A stretch of DNA of 64,000 bases from Chitinophagales bacterium (GTDB lineage: Bacteria > Bacteroidota > Bacteroidia > Chitinophagales > Saprospiraceae). Below the pieces are notes generated by a model. That model was not told the origin of the DNA, did not search any database, and worked only from the letters and a program-made list of their open reading frames with translations. The stretch spans positions 124,001-188,000 of the forward strand of contig JAFLBP010000008.1 in NCBI GenBank assembly GCA_017303875.1, written 5' to 3'. This document shows positions 7,889-17,877 of the stretch, piece by piece. Every line of letters starts with the position of its first letter. Within the stretch, counting starts at the first letter, position 1. Position numbers and translations under genes: made by a program.

Positions 7889-10624
7889 ATGAAAGGCAGT
7901 GCCCGAATCATTTCATTATTTGTTTTAATTTGTTTGTTGGGCCAATTCAGTGCCCGCGCGCAAGCTGTTTTCAGCCTGCCGGTTAGCGGCAATTACAAGG
8001 AAATAACTTTTCTTGAAATGCTGCTCGACCTGGAAAAGCGCTATCCGGTGAAGTTTTACTACGAGCCGACGGTGCTGCCCTACTACCAGATCAACTATAC
8101 ATTTACAGATATTACCCTCTACGAGGCGCTGCAAAAGGTGCTGCCGCAAAATGGCCTCACCTGCACGGCCGCCCGCGAAAACGGGATCATTATTTGCCGA
8201 AAAAGCGACCTTTATGCCGACTACCTGCGTGCTTTGCTGAAGCGCTGGGACGAAGGCACCGTTGAACTTCCCGATTTTTTATCTCCTTCGGTACTCGATT
8301 TTAGCGTCGGCACAGCGCCCGCCGCTACTGCAAACCAGGTACTCAGTGGTAAAATTATAGATGCCAAAAGCCGCGAGGGTATTGTTGGTGTAACGATTGC
8401 CGGCAAAACGCCGGGCACTGGCGCCGTAACAGATGCCGAAGGGCGTTTCCGCATTACACTTCAGCCCGGCGCTTATGTTTTTGAAGTCAATTACCTCGGC
8501 TACCGCAGCACCACACTTAATGTCCAGTTGCTGCAATCAGGAGAAATACTGGTGCCGCTGGAAATCCGCGCCCTTGAACTGGCAGGCGTGGAAATTCAGG
8601 GCAACCGCTTGGCCGATCGGCAGAAATCGGTGGCAACCGGCGTGGAAATGCTCAGCACCCGCACCATTAAAGAAATTCCGGCCTTCATGGGTGAGGCCGA
8701 TGTCGTCAAAAGTCTGCTCGCCCTGCCCGGCGTGAGCACCGTCGGGGAAGGTGCTTCGGGCTTTAACGTGCGCGGCGGTAATGTGGATCAGAACTTAGTG
8801 ATTCAGGACGATATCCCCTTTTTCAACACTTCGCACGTACTGGGCTTTTTCTCGGTCTTTAACCCCGATTTAGTGCGCAGCACCACCCTGTACAAGGGGC
8901 ACGTACCGGCGCGTTTTGGCGGCCGTTCGGCGGCAGCGCTGGAGGTCAGGCAACGCGAAGGCGATTTCACCCGCTGGCAGGGTTTGGCCGGTGTTGGTTT
9001 TGCCTCCGCCAAAGCGGCGGTAGAAGGGCCGATTGTAAAAGAAAAACTGTCGGTGCTTATCGGTGCGCGGGCTTCTTATTCCGACTGGATGTTGAAACAA
9101 GCCAAACTGCCGGAGGTAAAGGGCAGCAGCGCCTGGTTTAACGATGTGAATGCAAAACTCTCTTATCGGCCGGGCGCCAATACGTTGATTAACGCTGGTT
9201 TCCATCGCAGCGAAGATTACTTCCGTTATGCCGACGCTTTTGGCTACGGCTGGCAGACGATGGGCGGCAACCTTTCGTGGCGACAGTCGTGGTCCGAAAA
9301 ATTCAGTACCAACTTCAGTGCAGCCACTGGACGTTTAAAAAACAATTATTTCATTCCGGCCGGCACAGATGCCTTTGATTTGTACAACGGCCTGCAATTC
9401 AGTACACTCAATATAGTAAGCAATTTACACCTCTGGAAAAACCATGAAATACAATTTGGCGGACAGCTGAACAGCAATGCGCCATTGGATCAGGACTTGC
9501 GTTCGCGCGATGGCTCGGGCATTGCGCCCAAATCAGTGAGCTTGGAGCGCGGCACGGAAATCGCCCTTTTTGCTGAAGACGAATGGAAAATCAACAATAA
9601 AATCAGCTTGTCGGCGGGTTTACGCCAGGTGTTTTTCCAGACACGCGGTCCGCACACCCGCTTCCGCTACGAATCGGGCAAGCCCTATGATGTACTCAAT
9701 ATTGTAGATACCCTCTTTTATGCCAACAATGCCGTGTCGGCGCGTTATGGCGGATTAGAGCCGCGCCTGTCTTTCAATTTTCGCCTGAACGACCAGCATG
9801 CATTCAAGCTGAGTTATAACCGCTTGCGGCAATTTGTACACCTGATTTCCAATACCGTAGCGCCGACGCCGGCCGACATTTGGCAGGTAAGCAACACGTA
9901 TCTGCCACCGCAACGAAGCGACAACTTTGGCGCAGGTTGGTTTTTCACGCCGGAATCCAGTCGCTGGGAATATTCGGTTGAAGGATTTTACCGCAAAACC
10001 GCCGATGTGCCGGTGTTCAAGGATTTTGCAGAGTTGTTCCTGAACGATCATTTGGAAACGGAGATCATTGTGGGTCAGCAGCGCAGCTACGGCGGCGAGT
10101 TTTTGGTGCGCAAAAACAAGGGTCGTTTGTCGGGCTGGGCCTCCTATACGTTTTCCCGTGTTTTTCAGCAGGCGGTAACCGAGTTTGAAGATTTTACAGT
10201 AAACAACGGCAATTGGTTTCCGGCCAATTTCGACCAGCCGCACCAGGTGATTTTATTTTCCAAAATGGAAGTTAATCCGGCCTTCTTTTTTACGGCCAAC
10301 TTTACCTACCGCACTGGCCGGCCAGTGGCGGCGCCCCAAAGTGCTTATCAGGTGGGCAATGTACTGGTGCCGAATTTTAGTGAGCGGAACCAGCTGCGCA
10401 TCCCCGATTATCACCGCCTTGATGTGGGCATGACGATCGATAAAACCCGCTCGCGCATCAGCGGCCTGAAATGGACGCTCAATGTTTCCATTTACAATGT
10501 GTATGCGCGCGAAAATCCGTTTTCCGTCTTTTTCCGCCGCGACCGCAACGGCCTGAACAAGGCTTATCAGCTTTCGGTTATTGGCGCTGCGATTCCGGCG
10601 GCGAATGTGACATTTTTCTTTTAA
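7889..10624 (+). CDS. TonB-dependent receptor with STN and carboxypeptidase-like domains
   Basis: 911 residues. Signal peptide to about residue 25 (cleavage after ARAQA), then an STN-type short domain (about 30-105), a carboxypeptidase-regulatory-like beta sandwich (about 152-240, VLSGKIIDAKSREGIVGVTI), the plug (about 255-360, VVKSLLALPGVSTVGEGASG then FNVRGGNVDQNLVIQDDIPF) and a beta barrel ending in a C-terminal phenylalanine. STN domains normally touch an anti-sigma factor, yet no sigma/anti-sigma pair lies next to it. Outer-membrane importer powered by TonB; substrate unknown. It shares domain order, apart from the STN, with the receptor at 56080. No SusD partner follows, which argues against a standard glycan locus. 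Confidence 0.9.
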   Translation: MKGSARIISLFVLICLLGQFSARAQAVFSLPVSGNYKEITFLEMLLDLEKRYPVKFYYEPTVLPYYQINYTFTDITLYEALQKVLPQNGLTCTAARENGIIICRKSDLYADYLRALLKRWDEGTVELPDFLSPSVLDFSVGTAPAATANQVLSGKIIDAKSREGIVGVTIAGKTPGTGAVTDAEGRFRITLQPGAYVFEVNYLGYRSTTLNVQLLQSGEILVPLEIRALELAGVEIQGNRLADRQKSVATGVEMLSTRTIKEIPAFMGEADVVKSLLALPGVSTVGEGASGFNVRGGNVDQNLVIQDDIPFFNTSHVLGFFSVFNPDLVRSTTLYKGHVPARFGGRSAAALEVRQREGDFTRWQGLAGVGFASAKAAVEGPIVKEKLSVLIGARASYSDWMLKQAKLPEVKGSSAWFNDVNAKLSYRPGANTLINAGFHRSEDYFRYADAFGYGWQTMGGNLSWRQSWSEKFSTNFSAATGRLKNNYFIPAGTDAFDLYNGLQFSTLNIVSNLHLWKNHEIQFGGQLNSNAPLDQDLRSRDGSGIAPKSVSLERGTEIALFAEDEWKINNKISLSAGLRQVFFQTRGPHTRFRYESGKPYDVLNIVDTLFYANNAVSARYGGLEPRLSFNFRLNDQHAFKLSYNRLRQFVHLISNTVAPTPADIWQVSNTYLPPQRSDNFGAGWFFTPESSRWEYSVEGFYRKTADVPVFKDFAELFLNDHLETEIIVGQQRSYGGEFLVRKNKGRLSGWASYTFSRVFQQAVTEFEDFTVNNGNWFPANFDQPHQVILFSKMEVNPAFFFTANFTYRTGRPVAAPQSAYQVGNVLVPNFSERNQLRIPDYHRLDVGMTIDKTRSRISGLKWTLNVSIYNVYARENPFSVFFRRDRNGLNKAYQLSVIGAAIPAANVTFFF

Positions 10625-10671
10625 AAAGCTTACTTACCCAAAAGTTAGTAAGGCACTTTGCGGTAAGTCTG

Positions 10672-10703
10672 TTGTGCGTCTGCGGATGATGTCGGTATTT
10701 TTG
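10672..10703 (+). promoter_or_regulatory. Bacteroidota-type promoter for the NADP-binding gene
   Basis: TTG at 10672-10674, 21 bases, then TATTTTTG at 10696-10703: both elements of the Bacteroidota consensus. It lies about 73 bases before the ATG at 10777. Confidence 0.55.
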
Positions 10704-10776
10704 CAATATCTGCGAACGCCCAAGGGCTTGGTTTTTCGCAGAATTGCGCAGATTTTTCAAATAAATATACATCAAC

Positions 10777-11394
10777 ATGCAAATCGCAATTATCGGAACT
10801 GGCAATGTCGGCGGCGCGCTGGCACGCCACTGGGCCAATAAAGGACACGAGATTTTTATCGGCGTCAGAGACTTAGATAATTTCAAAGGCAAAGCGCTGC
10901 TCGACAACCCCAACACCCGTGCGCTGCCCATTCAGGAGGCGGTACAACAGGCAGAAGTGATTCTGCTGGCTACGCCTGCCATGGCGGCCGTAGAGGTGGC
11001 GCAATCGCTCGGCGACACCAGCGGCAAAATCATCATTGACGCCATGAACGTCGTGATGGGGCGCGGACCGGCGGGTTTCAGCAACACCGCCGACGCCATC
11101 CTGGCGCATACGGCCACCCGCGATGTGGTGAAATGCTTTAACACCACAGGCTACAACAACATGGAAAACCCACAATACGGCGACACGGCGTTGGACTTAT
11201 TTGTAGCTGGCGATAGTGAGCGCGGCAAAGCTGCGGCCATTCAACTCGCCAAAGACGCAGGCTTTGCCGATTGTTATGATGTGGGGGGCAACGACAAGTT
11301 CCAGCTTATGGAGCAGTTCGCTTTTTTCTGGATCAACCTGGCGATGTTCCGGGGCCTGGGGCGCGAATTCGGGTTTAAGGTGCTGAAGCGGTAA
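10777..11394 (+). CDS. NADP-binding oxidoreductase of the F420-dependent reductase family
   Basis: 205 residues. It opens directly with a Rossmann fold, GTGNVGG at 7-13, and continues with VILLATPAMAAVEVAQSL and IIIDAMNVVMG, as in PF03807 (the NADPH:F420 reductase-like family, also found in organisms without F420). KCFNTTGYNNMENP is the segment that contacts the second substrate in this family. I see no F420 biosynthesis genes here, so it may act on another flavin or a ferric substrate; the name describes fold only. Single gene with its own promoter. Confidence 0.8.
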   Translation: MQIAIIGTGNVGGALARHWANKGHEIFIGVRDLDNFKGKALLDNPNTRALPIQEAVQQAEVILLATPAMAAVEVAQSLGDTSGKIIIDAMNVVMGRGPAGFSNTADAILAHTATRDVVKCFNTTGYNNMENPQYGDTALDLFVAGDSERGKAAAIQLAKDAGFADCYDVGGNDKFQLMEQFAFFWINLAMFRGLGREFGFKVLKR

Positions 11395-11543
11395 AATAAA
11401 TTTGCATTTTTGGTGAAAAAATCGCTTACTTTGCTTCCAAGGGCTTGTTCGGAGTAGCCTCATTAAAAGAACGATAACTCCGATTGGAGTTACCATCGTG
11501 CGTATACAATTCCTTTCTGTTGAAAACTTTAGATAACCTCATT

Positions 11544-12632
11544 ATGAAACAGTGGCTACCGGGTTTTTGTCTGCTGCTCTTTTGCTTTTTTGAACTTCGG
11601 GCGCAGCAACAGGCAGACACAACGCTGCTGCAAAGCATTCAATTAGGTTTTTTCGCCTCAAGAATAGCCGTTTCTCCTAATATCTTGTCGCCTGTCGTCG
11701 CAGTGGCTGGCAAAGGGAAATTAGCCTATTACAGTACAGATGGTCGCCTGATCGGTTATCCGAAATTTCCGGCAGCTGCGGCACCGGACGCCCTGTGCTG
11801 GTCGTCCGACGGCGAGTTATTGGCAGTGTTATCCAATAAAAGCAAGCGTATTTTTCTGTATAGTATTTCCGGAAAATTACTCCAGCAATGGGATACCGGC
11901 GTTGAAAGTAAATCGAAAGTTGTGGATATTGTCTGGATGCGCTTGGAAGGGCAACTCGTGTCCTGTTACGCAGATGGTCTGCTGCGATTCTGGACGCCGG
12001 CATCCGATCACCCCCTGATGGATATTCGGGAGCGGCAATTGTTCATCTGGAAGGGCCTTGAAGACGGCAAACCCAACTACATGACCGGGCCTTTCTCCAA
12101 TGGCATTATCCCGCCGGGGGTTCAGGCGTTTGACCTCTCGCCCGATGGCAGCAGCATCCTGACGGCCCATGCCACCGACGGTATGGCGCGTCACCTCAAA
12201 TTTCTTGGCAGCGGCGTGCCCGGACAAAGCTGGAAAGCGCCGTTTAGTTATGGGTTTGAACAAATCCGCTATTCGCCCGACGGCGCGCATTTTGCAGCCA
12301 TCAACGGCGCGACCAAATCGCTTTGGATACAGGGAATGGACAGCCTCGGTCGTCGTGAATCCCTGATTCCCGGCGTCATGACGATGATGCGCTACAACGC
12401 CGATGGCAGTCGGCTCTACCTTGCCCACAGCGGCGCATTACAGGAGCGGGATGCATGGGGCAATTTGCTCCGCATCATCCCAACCGGCTTTGAAATTGCT
12501 GATTTTGCCCTGAACAGCGAAGCCAACTGGGGTATTCTGCTTTTTTCCAAACACTTTGCGGTTTACCAACTCCGGCCCGAACTGCCCAAGCCCTCGCTCA
12601 AGCCTTTGGTGGAGCCTGTTTTTGAAAATTGA
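11544..12632 (+). CDS. Secreted WD40-like beta-propeller protein
   Basis: 362 residues with a Sec signal peptide (cleavage near ELRAQ, residue 21). The mature protein is a run of propeller blades with WD40-like marks: WSSDGELLAVLSNKSKRIFL, LSPDGSSILTAHATDGMARH, YSPDGAHFAAINGATKSLWI and YNADGSRLYLAHSGALQER. No catalytic domain is attached, so it is probably a scaffold or binding protein in the periplasm or on the surface. The frame extends upstream, but the ATG at 11544 is the only start that places the signal peptide at the N-terminus. Its TGA stop lies in the TTGATTTT unit that begins the palindrome spacer. Confidence 0.7.
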   Translation: MKQWLPGFCLLLFCFFELRAQQQADTTLLQSIQLGFFASRIAVSPNILSPVVAVAGKGKLAYYSTDGRLIGYPKFPAAAAPDALCWSSDGELLAVLSNKSKRIFLYSISGKLLQQWDTGVESKSKVVDIVWMRLEGQLVSCYADGLLRFWTPASDHPLMDIRERQLFIWKGLEDGKPNYMTGPFSNGIIPPGVQAFDLSPDGSSILTAHATDGMARHLKFLGSGVPGQSWKAPFSYGFEQIRYSPDGAHFAAINGATKSLWIQGMDSLGRRESLIPGVMTMMRYNADGSRLYLAHSGALQERDAWGNLLRIIPTGFEIADFALNSEANWGILLFSKHFAVYQLRPELPKPSLKPLVEPVFEN

Positions 12633-12769
12633 TTTTGAAAATTGATTTTTGATTTTGGATTTTGAAAATTGATTTTGGATTTTGAATGCTTGATTTTTAA
12701 TTTTTAAATACTGATTATCAATTGTTTAAATTAAAAATCAAGCATCCAAAATCAAAAATTTAAGAATCA
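12631..12769. repeat. Convergent palindrome, copy B
   Basis: Several direct copies of GATTTTGAAAATTGATTTT lead into an inverted repeat whose arms contain ATGCTTGATTTT (from 12686) and AAAATCAAGCAT (to 12745). The centre, TACTGATTATCAA, is the exact reverse complement of the centre of copy A. The TGA stops of both convergent genes lie in the repeat units. Confidence 0.85.
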
Positions 12770-14644
12770 ATTTTCCAGCATTTTCGCCTTCTCCTCATTG
12801 CCCATCAAACGGTAGGCCATCGCGGCGTTGCGGCGCAGGGCAGCGTCTTGCGGGGCGAAGCGCAGGCCGCTTTCAAAACTTTGGGCGGCTTCGGCATGGC
12901 GGTTGGCAAGGCCGTAGGCGGTTCCGAGGTCTTCCCAGGCGCGCGCCTGCGTGCTGTCGTAGCGCAAGGCTTCCGTGAAGCAGGTAATGGCTTTGTCTAA
13001 ATTTTTATTGACCATACCCTCCTGGCGGCCCCAGTCGCGGTAGGTAGCGGCCAGTCGCTGACGGGTGAGTTGCAGCGGCTGCTCGGCCAAAGAGGCTTTG
13101 AACAGTTCGCTTGCCTGCTCGTATTGTTTGCGGAAGCTCGCCACATTGCCGAGGCCCAGCAGGGGCGTGGCCGTTTTTTTAATGTCGAGACTGCGTTTGA
13201 AGCAATCTTCGGCGCGGCGCAAGAGGGCGGTATCGGGCGTTTGTTCGGCCGTCTGGGAGTAGCGGATCAGGTATTGCTCGCCCGCGCCCTGCCAGGTGCG
13301 GAAGCTGTTGGGGGCATTTTCGGTATCGGCGGTAAAAAGGGTGTAATTACTTTCCCATTCGGGCACGCGCTGGAAAGTACGCACACTGTACGCCAGCGCG
13401 AGCAGGGCCGCCAGGGCGAGGAAAGCCGTGCGATTTTTCTGCCCTATCAACTGCCACAAGGCCCAAACCAGGGCCAAACAAAACCAAAGCGAGGCCATAA
13501 AGGCTAAGCGCTCGCCAAACAGGGTACCGATGAGCAAAAATAGGTTGCAGTACAAACCCAGCGAAATGAGGTAAGCCAGCGCAAAAAAAGCGTAGGCATT
13601 GCGGCGTTTGAAGCCCCAAATGCCCAGGCCCAGCAGCGCCGTATGCAGCAGCGCGGAGAGTATAGCGCGCCAGTCGGACAAGCCCACACTCGGAATTTCA
13701 TTAAAGGAATAATCCCAGGAAAGCCGGGCCGGCCAGCACTGCATGGCGAAATATTTGAGCAACACCAATAATCCGGTACCAAGCCGCACATCGAAAGCGG
13801 CCCCGGCGAGCTGGTTGTCGTTCACGTTCGGGATATAGCTCGTGTTGCCCTTCATCACCATGTAGCGAAGCACGTACCACAGCAGGAAGGGCGCCAGCAG
13901 CAGCGCGCCGTATTGCAGGGATTTGCGCCAATCGCTGTTTTTTCCGAAAAAATACAAGGCCAGCGGCGCGATGAGCAGCATGGTCACGGCGCCTTCCTTG
14001 GCGAGCAGGGCGAAAAAAAGCGCGCCCATGGCCATCGCCAATTTGCGCGGCTGCGCGCCTTCGGCGGCGTCCCAAAGCCAGGAAAGTGCGAGGATGCTGA
14101 AGAAAAAGCTCAGGATTTCGTCGCGGCTTTTGATGTTGGCCACTACTTCGGTGTGCAGCGGGTGGGCGGCAAACAGCAACATGCCCAAAGCTAAGGGCAA
14201 GGTATAGGCCGTGCCAAAAACCTTGCGTAAGGTGTTGAACGTGAGGGCAATGCCGCCGGCGTACCAGAGCACATTCATGAAGTGGTGGATGCCGGGCGTG
14301 TTTTTGGCCAGCGACCATTCGAAGGCAAACAGGGCCACCGAAAGGGGGCGGTACATGTACTCCGAATCGGTGGAAACATTGGCGCCGGCGCGGTAGCTGT
14401 GGCTCAGGATATCGCCGATGCCGCCGATGCCGCGTTTCACATAGTTGTTGAGTTCCGTGACGAGGGCGTCATCCAGCACAAAACCGTGGCCGAGGCTGCC
14501 GACATACAGGATAAAAACGGCCAGGGCCAGGGCGGAAGGCCAAAACCAGTGCTGTTCCCAAAGTGGCGTGCCGGCCTGGGTGGCAGCCGCAGTCGTTTTG
14601 GGTCTGGCGGCCGGTTGGGATGTTGGTTTTTGTTTTTTGCTCAT
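12767..14644 (-). CDS. TMTC-like polytopic membrane protein with C-terminal TPRs
   Basis: 625 residues. A low-complexity Lys/Pro/Ala/Thr N-terminus is followed by about ten membrane spans and, from about residue 470, four or five TPR units (RAEDCFKRSLDI, NLDKAITCFTEALRYDSTQA, HAEAAQSFESGLRFAPQDAA). The first periplasmic loop has GHGFVLDDAL with the paired aspartates of GT-C glycosyltransferases, and HPLHTEVVANIKSRDEI is the signature of the TMTC/DUF1736 group. Family members transfer sugars from lipid carriers to proteins. A clear paralogue is at 22215-24227. Nine bases after the upstream lipoprotein gene, so co-transcribed. Confidence 0.75.
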   Translation of the reverse strand: MSKKQKPTSQPAARPKTTAAATQAGTPLWEQHWFWPSALALAVFILYVGSLGHGFVLDDALVTELNNYVKRGIGGIGDILSHSYRAGANVSTDSEYMYRPLSVALFAFEWSLAKNTPGIHHFMNVLWYAGGIALTFNTLRKVFGTAYTLPLALGMLLFAAHPLHTEVVANIKSRDEILSFFFSILALSWLWDAAEGAQPRKLAMAMGALFFALLAKEGAVTMLLIAPLALYFFGKNSDWRKSLQYGALLLAPFLLWYVLRYMVMKGNTSYIPNVNDNQLAGAAFDVRLGTGLLVLLKYFAMQCWPARLSWDYSFNEIPSVGLSDWRAILSALLHTALLGLGIWGFKRRNAYAFFALAYLISLGLYCNLFLLIGTLFGERLAFMASLWFCLALVWALWQLIGQKNRTAFLALAALLALAYSVRTFQRVPEWESNYTLFTADTENAPNSFRTWQGAGEQYLIRYSQTAEQTPDTALLRRAEDCFKRSLDIKKTATPLLGLGNVASFRKQYEQASELFKASLAEQPLQLTRQRLAATYRDWGRQEGMVNKNLDKAITCFTEALRYDSTQARAWEDLGTAYGLANRHAEAAQSFESGLRFAPQDAALRRNAAMAYRLMGNEEKAKMLEN

Positions 14645-14653
14645 CTGAAAAAT

Positions 14654-15727
14654 TTATTTCCGCTTGAAGGTCAGCGTTTTTCCGGTACCGCCAAGGTACA
14701 CCAATTGCAGGGTTTTACCGTCGGCAAAAAGCACGGTGTAGCACATATCGTCCTGCGCGCTCACACGCAGGCAAGGCTCCTGAGTGTCCGGTGCGCAATC
14801 TTTGGGACAGGTTTTAAAATAGGCGTACAGGTTGCGCTCAAGGGTTTTGCCGTCGTAAATATCTACATATTCCTTGTCGGTGATCTCGATTTCCGACTTG
14901 GGGTCCTGGGTGGATTTCCAGCGGCCGAGCAGGTTTGCCGGTGCAGGGTCGCCGCCTTCGGCGCGGAAAGGATCGAGGTCGTCGCTGCGATTGTAGGCGC
15001 CGTCTGCGCGGATATTGTGGCCGAAGCCGCAGGTGGCATCATCGCCGGAAAGCGTTTTGAGTACCACGCTTTCGCCTTTAAAAGTAGCTTCAATGTTGCA
15101 TTTGCCCCCAAATTCGGAGGTGCCAAACAGGGCCACGCCCTGGCTGTTAATTTTGGCGAAACCTTCCATCATGCCCTGGTTATGGGCTGGCGCCGGGCCG
15201 AATATTTCAAGGGCATAGCGGATGGAGTCGGCGCCGACAGCCAGCACCTTAAAGGTCCCGGAAGCCCCGTTTTGCTCGTATGCGTAAGTGCCGGTGATGG
15301 TTTCCAGAACGCCGTCTTCCGTTTCGGCGAGGATGGCGAGGTTTTCAATTTCCTGGGTAACGGATTTGGCCATTTCGCTGAGTTTGGGGTCGTCGAGGAA
15401 AGGCCGGGCGGCTTCTACGAGTTGTTGTTGCAGGGCCACGCGGTCGGCGGTGGGACTGAATTTTTCATTCAGCAGCACGCTGTCGCGCAGGAGGTAGAGC
15501 CAGCCAATCACATGGTCGTCGCCTTTTTCATAAGTGGCGGTAAATTGTCCGAGTGTCGTTTTAGGGTCTTTGAGGAAAGCGTCTTTAACAGCCAGCGCCT
15601 CTTTGACACAGGCGTTGGAAGCGCATTTTGTAAAATTTGTCCAGGCATCGGATGCAGTGTTGCAGGCAATGGTCAATATTAAAAAAGCTGTCAGGAGACC
15701 AAAAGGAAGAAAGTTTCTGCTTGACAT
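14654..15727 (-). CDS. Predicted lipoprotein of unknown function
   Basis: 357 residues with a lipoprotein signal (lipobox TIAC, Cys22). The first half is helical (TASDAWTNFTKCASNACVKE, repeated LLRDSVLLNEKF-type helices); the second half is beta-rich (GTYAYEQNGASGTFKVLAVG, EIEITDKEYVDIYDGKTLER) and ends KTLQLVYLGGTGKTLTFKRK, reminiscent of small lipocalin-like domains. Several cysteine pairs (CPKDCAPDTQEPC) suggest disulfides, in keeping with an envelope location. Family not recognised. First gene of a likely two-gene operon with the TMTC-like gene, so it may serve the same membrane process. Confidence 0.65.
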   Translation of the reverse strand: MSSRNFLPFGLLTAFLILTIACNTASDAWTNFTKCASNACVKEALAVKDAFLKDPKTTLGQFTATYEKGDDHVIGWLYLLRDSVLLNEKFSPTADRVALQQQLVEAARPFLDDPKLSEMAKSVTQEIENLAILAETEDGVLETITGTYAYEQNGASGTFKVLAVGADSIRYALEIFGPAPAHNQGMMEGFAKINSQGVALFGTSEFGGKCNIEATFKGESVVLKTLSGDDATCGFGHNIRADGAYNRSDDLDPFRAEGGDPAPANLLGRWKSTQDPKSEIEITDKEYVDIYDGKTLERNLYAYFKTCPKDCAPDTQEPCLRVSAQDDMCYTVLFADGKTLQLVYLGGTGKTLTFKRK

Positions 15728-15740
15728 GTTTTGAAAAAGG

Positions 15741-15748
15741 TAAATTTG
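15741..15748 (+). promoter_or_regulatory. -7 element before the T9SS type B protein
   Basis: TAAATTTG (perfect TAnnTTTG), with a TTG 17 bases upstream at 15721-15723. About 65 bases before the ATG at 15814. It faces away from the lipoprotein gene on the other strand. Confidence 0.45.
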
Positions 15749-15813
15749 TGAGTGAAATTAATCGGCGAAAAATACGATGCCGCCTTGTTTTCCGATGCCA
15801 TCAAAACAAAATC

Positions 15814-17727
15814 ATGCGCAAATTCTTCATTGTATCCTGTATAATAGTCCTTGCAATGCCTGCTTTTACGCAAAATATTGCCAATTGCGGGAGTTTTTGC
15901 ACCGGCAATCTGGGCGACAACATTTTTCCCGACGGTGATTTCGGCAGCGGCCTGCCCAATATTGTCCAGACCAACCCCGGTATCGCGCCGGGTTATGGCT
16001 ATCAACTCATTCCGCCGCCCAACGACGGCTTCTATTGCATTACCAACAATACAAGCAACTGGGGCGGCTTTGCACAATCCAACTGGATAAAATTACTAGA
16101 CAACGGCCCGGAAGTAAACGGCTATATGATGGTGGTAAATGCCGCGTTTGCACCCGGACTTTTTTACCAAAAAACCGTCCCCGTCTGCGCCAATACGCTG
16201 TATGAAATGTCGGTCGACCTGATTTCGGTGGTACAGCCTAATCAGGCCTCCTCGCATATCCAGTCGAATGTCGCTTTTCTCATCAATGGACAGGATGTTT
16301 GCGCTACCGGTAATATTCCCCACGACGCCACCTGGCGCACCTATCGTTTTTCCTTTACCACAGCGCCCACCGACAACCAGATTACGCTCTCTTTCCGCAA
16401 CAATGCCCCCGGCGGCTACGGCAACGATATTGCCATTGATAATATCTCTTTCCGTGCCTGCGGGCCGCGCCTCATCACGCCCGACACGATTCCTTTTTGC
16501 GAAGGCAAACCCTTGAATTTGTCGGTAGATGTAAGCAATTCGCCCTATCAGACGCCATTTTTCCAATGGCAGCAATACAGCAGCGGGCAGTGGAACGATA
16601 TTCCCGGCGCAACGAACCTGAACCAGCCTGTTTCCAATCCGGCCGACGGACAAGCCTACCGTGTGGTGGTAGCCAGCAGCGCGGCCAACCTCGCCTTGCC
16701 CAATTGCCGCGCCGTGTCTTTCCCCATTCAGGCGGCGCTGGAAGACCTGAGCCAGTTTGCCATTGGCGGTACCGACACCATTGTATGCAACGGCGCACCA
16801 GGTACACTGGAAGCCGGAAATTATGCCGCCTACCAATGGTCGACGGGTGCGAACAGCAGCACTTTGTCGGTAGGGCAGCCCGGCGCTTATGCCGTAACCA
16901 TCACCACCGTCAACGGCTGCACCGCCACGGATGTGCTGGAGGTGTACCGCGTGGAGCTGAGCGCGGAAGCCGAGGGCGAAGACCCGGTCTGTTTTGGCGA
17001 CAGCACGGGTTGGGTTCGGGTATTCAACCGGCAGGGCGGCGTGGGGCCGCTCAGTTATGCCCTGCAAAATGGCCTGCCGCAGGCAGCGCCTTTGCTGGAA
17101 AATTTACCCTCCGGCAATTACACCATTGTGGTAAAAGACTCTTTGGGTTGTACCCTGCGCCTGCCCCTGCGCCTGAGCGACCCGCCACAGGTATTGGTTT
17201 CGCTGGGGCCGGACCGGCAGATTCTCGCCTGCGACACCGTTCAATTACAGGCCTTGGTGAACGCGCCGAACCTGCGTTTTGAATGGATGCCGGCCGACAG
17301 CCTGAGTTGCGCCGATTGCCCCGATCCGGTGGCCATGCCCTTGTTCGATTTGCCCGTTTGGGTACGCGCCACGAGTTTGGAGGGCTGCATTGCCGAAGAC
17401 AGTTTGTTGATTAAAGTTGCTCCGCGCCTGGATGTGTACGCGCCCAATATTTTCCGGCCCGACGACAGCGGCGGCGAAAACAGCGTTTTTTCCATTTTTA
17501 CAGGTAAAAGCGCTACAGCTATTCTGCGTTTCAGGATTTACGACCGTTGGGGCGGACTTTTATTTGAGGTCAAAAATGCGCTGCCCAACAGCCGCGAACT
17601 TGAATGGAGCGGCCGGGATCGCCGCGAGCGTAACCTGCCGTCGGGCGTTTATATATGGATGGCTGAAATTGTTTTTTCCGACGGTGTGCCGCGGGTGTTT
17701 GAGGGCGATGTAACCTTGTTGCGATGA
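15814..17727 (+). CDS. Secreted surface protein with T9SS type B sorting domain
   Basis: 637 residues. The ATG at 15814 gives a clean signal peptide (cleavage near AFTQ); the upstream extension overlaps the divergent lipoprotein gene and is rejected. The first 200 residues are a jelly-roll-like domain (GDFGSGLPNIV to ITLSFRNNAPGGYGNDIAID). Ig-like and SprB-like repeat segments follow (TIVCNGAPGTLEAGNYAAYQWSTG; CTATDVLEVYR; DPVCFGDSTGWVRV). The last 98 residues, from DVYAPNIFRPDD to the end, are the gliding-motility-associated C-terminal domain with RIYDRWGGLLFE and LPSGVYIWMAEI, which directs export through the type IX system. Probably an adhesin or surface-display protein; ligand unknown. 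Confidence 0.85.
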   Translation: MRKFFIVSCIIVLAMPAFTQNIANCGSFCTGNLGDNIFPDGDFGSGLPNIVQTNPGIAPGYGYQLIPPPNDGFYCITNNTSNWGGFAQSNWIKLLDNGPEVNGYMMVVNAAFAPGLFYQKTVPVCANTLYEMSVDLISVVQPNQASSHIQSNVAFLINGQDVCATGNIPHDATWRTYRFSFTTAPTDNQITLSFRNNAPGGYGNDIAIDNISFRACGPRLITPDTIPFCEGKPLNLSVDVSNSPYQTPFFQWQQYSSGQWNDIPGATNLNQPVSNPADGQAYRVVVASSAANLALPNCRAVSFPIQAALEDLSQFAIGGTDTIVCNGAPGTLEAGNYAAYQWSTGANSSTLSVGQPGAYAVTITTVNGCTATDVLEVYRVELSAEAEGEDPVCFGDSTGWVRVFNRQGGVGPLSYALQNGLPQAAPLLENLPSGNYTIVVKDSLGCTLRLPLRLSDPPQVLVSLGPDRQILACDTVQLQALVNAPNLRFEWMPADSLSCADCPDPVAMPLFDLPVWVRATSLEGCIAEDSLLIKVAPRLDVYAPNIFRPDDSGGENSVFSIFTGKSATAILRFRIYDRWGGLLFEVKNALPNSRELEWSGRDRRERNLPSGVYIWMAEIVFSDGVPRVFEGDVTLLR

Positions 17728-17877
17728 GCGCAACGCGGCAGTTGCTACAAAGAAAGCCGAGGTAATACAGCATAAAACTTGTTGCACACCGCCGATAATA
17801 CATTCCATAATCTTTACCTGAATTCAGATACCTATATGCTCGTTTGAAAGTCAATTGATTGTGCTCTAAACGGCCTT

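Noticed and set aside
14282..15682. 466-codon open frame opposite the TMTC-like and lipoprotein genes
   Set aside because: It spans two minus-strand genes with signal peptide, TPRs and a 9-base operon gap, and shows only mirror-image low-complexity sequence.
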